NCBI GenBank assembly: GCA_023264135.1
Contig: JALQSZ010000119.1
Location: 1 to 5,364 of the forward strand
DNA from: Acidimicrobiales bacterium
Lineage (GTDB): Bacteria > Actinomycetota > Acidimicrobiia > Acidimicrobiales > Acidimicrobilacustridaceae
Length of the DNA stretch: 5,364 bases
Reading direction: 5' to 3'
The notes under the pieces were generated by a model, which worked only from the letters and a program-made list of their open reading frames with translations, ran no database searches and was not told the origin of the DNA. Each line of letters begins with the position of its first letter. Positions within the stretch are counted from its first letter, which is position 1. Below are positions 4,546-5,364 of this stretch, in pieces. The translations under genes were made by a program, and so were the position numbers.

Positions 4546-5364
4546 ACCCTCCGCCCGAACAAGGCGGAGGGGGTCATCGCCCCCCACAGGCACCCGACGA
4601 AGAGCGCGTGCTTGAAGGCGAAGAGGCAGAACAGGCATTGGCCGAAGCCGGACGCCAATCAACCTCACGTCGACAGATGGAACAACACGAATCGTTCCAG
4701 GAAATCTCGCCAGAGGTTGGTGTGCTCGACGAGGAAGCATTTGCTGACGCGTTGCGCGATGACCCCGATGAGACGCTCACACTGCTAGCGGAACTCACCG
4801 GTGCCACTGATGAGAAGTTGCGCGAACTCGCTCGCGCACTTGCTGGTCGGGTTGTGGTTGATGTTGTTCGTACCGGAGCACCACGTCGCAAAGGCATTGG
4901 TCGCTTGCGTCATCGTCGAGCCGACCATGGTGGCGAACTCGATATTGATCGAAGTCTCGAAACCATCGCCGCAGCTCGCGCTCGCGGTGATGCACCGTCG
5001 CTTGAAGACCTCACTGCTCGGGACTGGTCGAAGCCGGATCTTGCACTTTGTCTCCTGATCGATCGCAGTGGCTCGATGGGTGGCGAACGACTCGCCACCG
5101 CGGCAGTCGCAGCAGCGGCAGCGCTCTGGCGTGCACCGATCGACACCAGCGTCGTCGCGTTCTCGGATGATGCGATCGTGATCGCGTCGCAAGGATCTGG
5201 GCGCGACGCCGAAGATGTCGTGAATCAACTCTTTCGGTTACGCGGTTTCGGCACGACCGACCTCGCCTTCGCGTTCCGAACCGCCGCCGCCCAACTTGCG
5301 CGGTCTTCGGCCTCGCGTCGCATCACGCTCCTTCTTTCCGATGGACGCGCAACCGCTGGTGACG
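4542..5364 (+). CDS. VWA-domain (MIDAS) protein, partner of the MoxR ATPase; 3' end cut, start uncertain
   Basis: The frame is open from 4512 to the right edge. With the proposed CTG start, 274 residues are visible. A Pro/Gly-rich tail (2-18) leads into an acidic helical region, DEERVLEGEEAEQALAEAG (19-37). A linker domain follows with DEKLRELARALAGRVVVDVVR and RRKGIGRLRHRR, then a VWA domain. The MIDAS metal site is complete: DRSGSM (D174, S176, S178), T239 in GFGTTDL, and D267 in LLSDGRAT. VWA proteins paired with MoxR ATPases bind the client or recruit the ATPase through this Mg2+ site. Start: the ATPase stop and a CTG overlap as CTGA (4542-4545), mirroring the ATGA junctions upstream, with GGGAAAAG just before. 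There is no ATG, GTG or TTG in frame before GTG 4608 (weak GAAGAG upstream), then TTG 4638 and ATG 4677, both without a good ribosome site. A gene finder would probably choose 4608. The gene itself is secure; its first 22 residues are not. Confidence 0.85.
   Translation, partial: MNPPPEQGGGGHRPPQAPDEERVLEGEEAEQALAEAGRQSTSRRQMEQHESFQEISPEVGVLDEEAFADALRDDPDETLTLLAELTGATDEKLRELARALAGRVVVDVVRTGAPRRKGIGRLRHRRADHGGELDIDRSLETIAAARARGDAPSLEDLTARDWSKPDLALCLLIDRSGSMGGERLATAAVAAAAALWRAPIDTSVVAFSDDAIVIASQGSGRDAEDVVNQLFRLRGFGTTDLAFAFRTAAAQLARSSASRRITLLLSDGRATAGD
4547..4585 (+). other. Strong hairpin at the ATPase/VWA junction with a competing second stem
   Basis: CCCTCCGCC (4547-4555) and GGCGGAGGG (4563-4571) form a perfect nine-pair, mostly G-C stem with a seven-base loop, beginning one base after the ATPase stop. 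A second stem, GGGGG (4569-4573) with CCCCC (4580-4584), shares three bases with the first, so the two cannot form together. No T-tract follows, so this is not a standard intrinsic terminator. It could tune translation or stability between the two genes, or simply be the coding sequence of a Pro/Gly-rich tail. Pairing is read directly; the role is inference. Confidence 0.45.

Noticed and set aside
4547..4571. Rho-independent terminator after the ATPase gene
   Set aside because: The stem is strong but is followed by GGTCATCGCCCCCC rather than a T-tract, and it lies inside a coupled operon before the VWA partner.
4112..4615. Plus-strand frame of 167 codons across the ATPase gene end
   Set aside because: It is an out-of-frame shadow of the ATPase with Ser/Arg/Pro-rich composition and no ribosome site.

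Overview
The window reads as chromosomal DNA from a high-GC actinobacterium. The strong G/C preference at third codon positions, the mycofactocin-type short-chain dehydrogenase and the probably leaderless vapB start all fit. A member of Acidimicrobiia (Ilumatobacter-like) is my guess; nothing here proves the genus. No rRNA, tRNA, CRISPR array, IS element or phage gene was seen. Gaps between genes are short (about 80 to 110 bp), and several gene pairs overlap by the four bases of an ATGA-type junction.

Left part (1-1647): a divergent pair. On the minus strand is a DUF1214-type protein of unknown biochemistry whose 3' end runs off the left edge. On the plus strand is a 166-residue SnoaL-like (NTF2-fold) protein. 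They share a 112 bp intergenic region, and each start codon is preceded by the same Shine-Dalgarno block (TCAAGGGGG).

Middle (about 1700-2744): a complete type II toxin-antitoxin module, vapB and vapC. It is preceded by three GTGTAT repeats spaced exactly 11 bp apart that run into the vapB start codon. vapC converges with an unrecognised 141-residue gene on the minus strand; the two stop codons share one TTAA.

Right part (2745-5364): a tightly packed plus-strand operon. It holds an SDR dehydrogenase resembling the mycofactocin-coupled subfamily, a MoxR-type AAA+ ATPase and a VWA (MIDAS) protein cut by the right edge. The SDR and ATPase overlap by ATGA. The ATPase and VWA gene appear to overlap by CTGA, which would give the VWA gene a CTG start. 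MoxR/VWA pairs generally act as ATP-driven maturation or remodelling machines for a partner enzyme. My inference is that this pair serves a dehydrogenase or another mycofactocin-pathway component, and that mft genes may lie beyond the right edge. This cassette is the most interesting system in the window.
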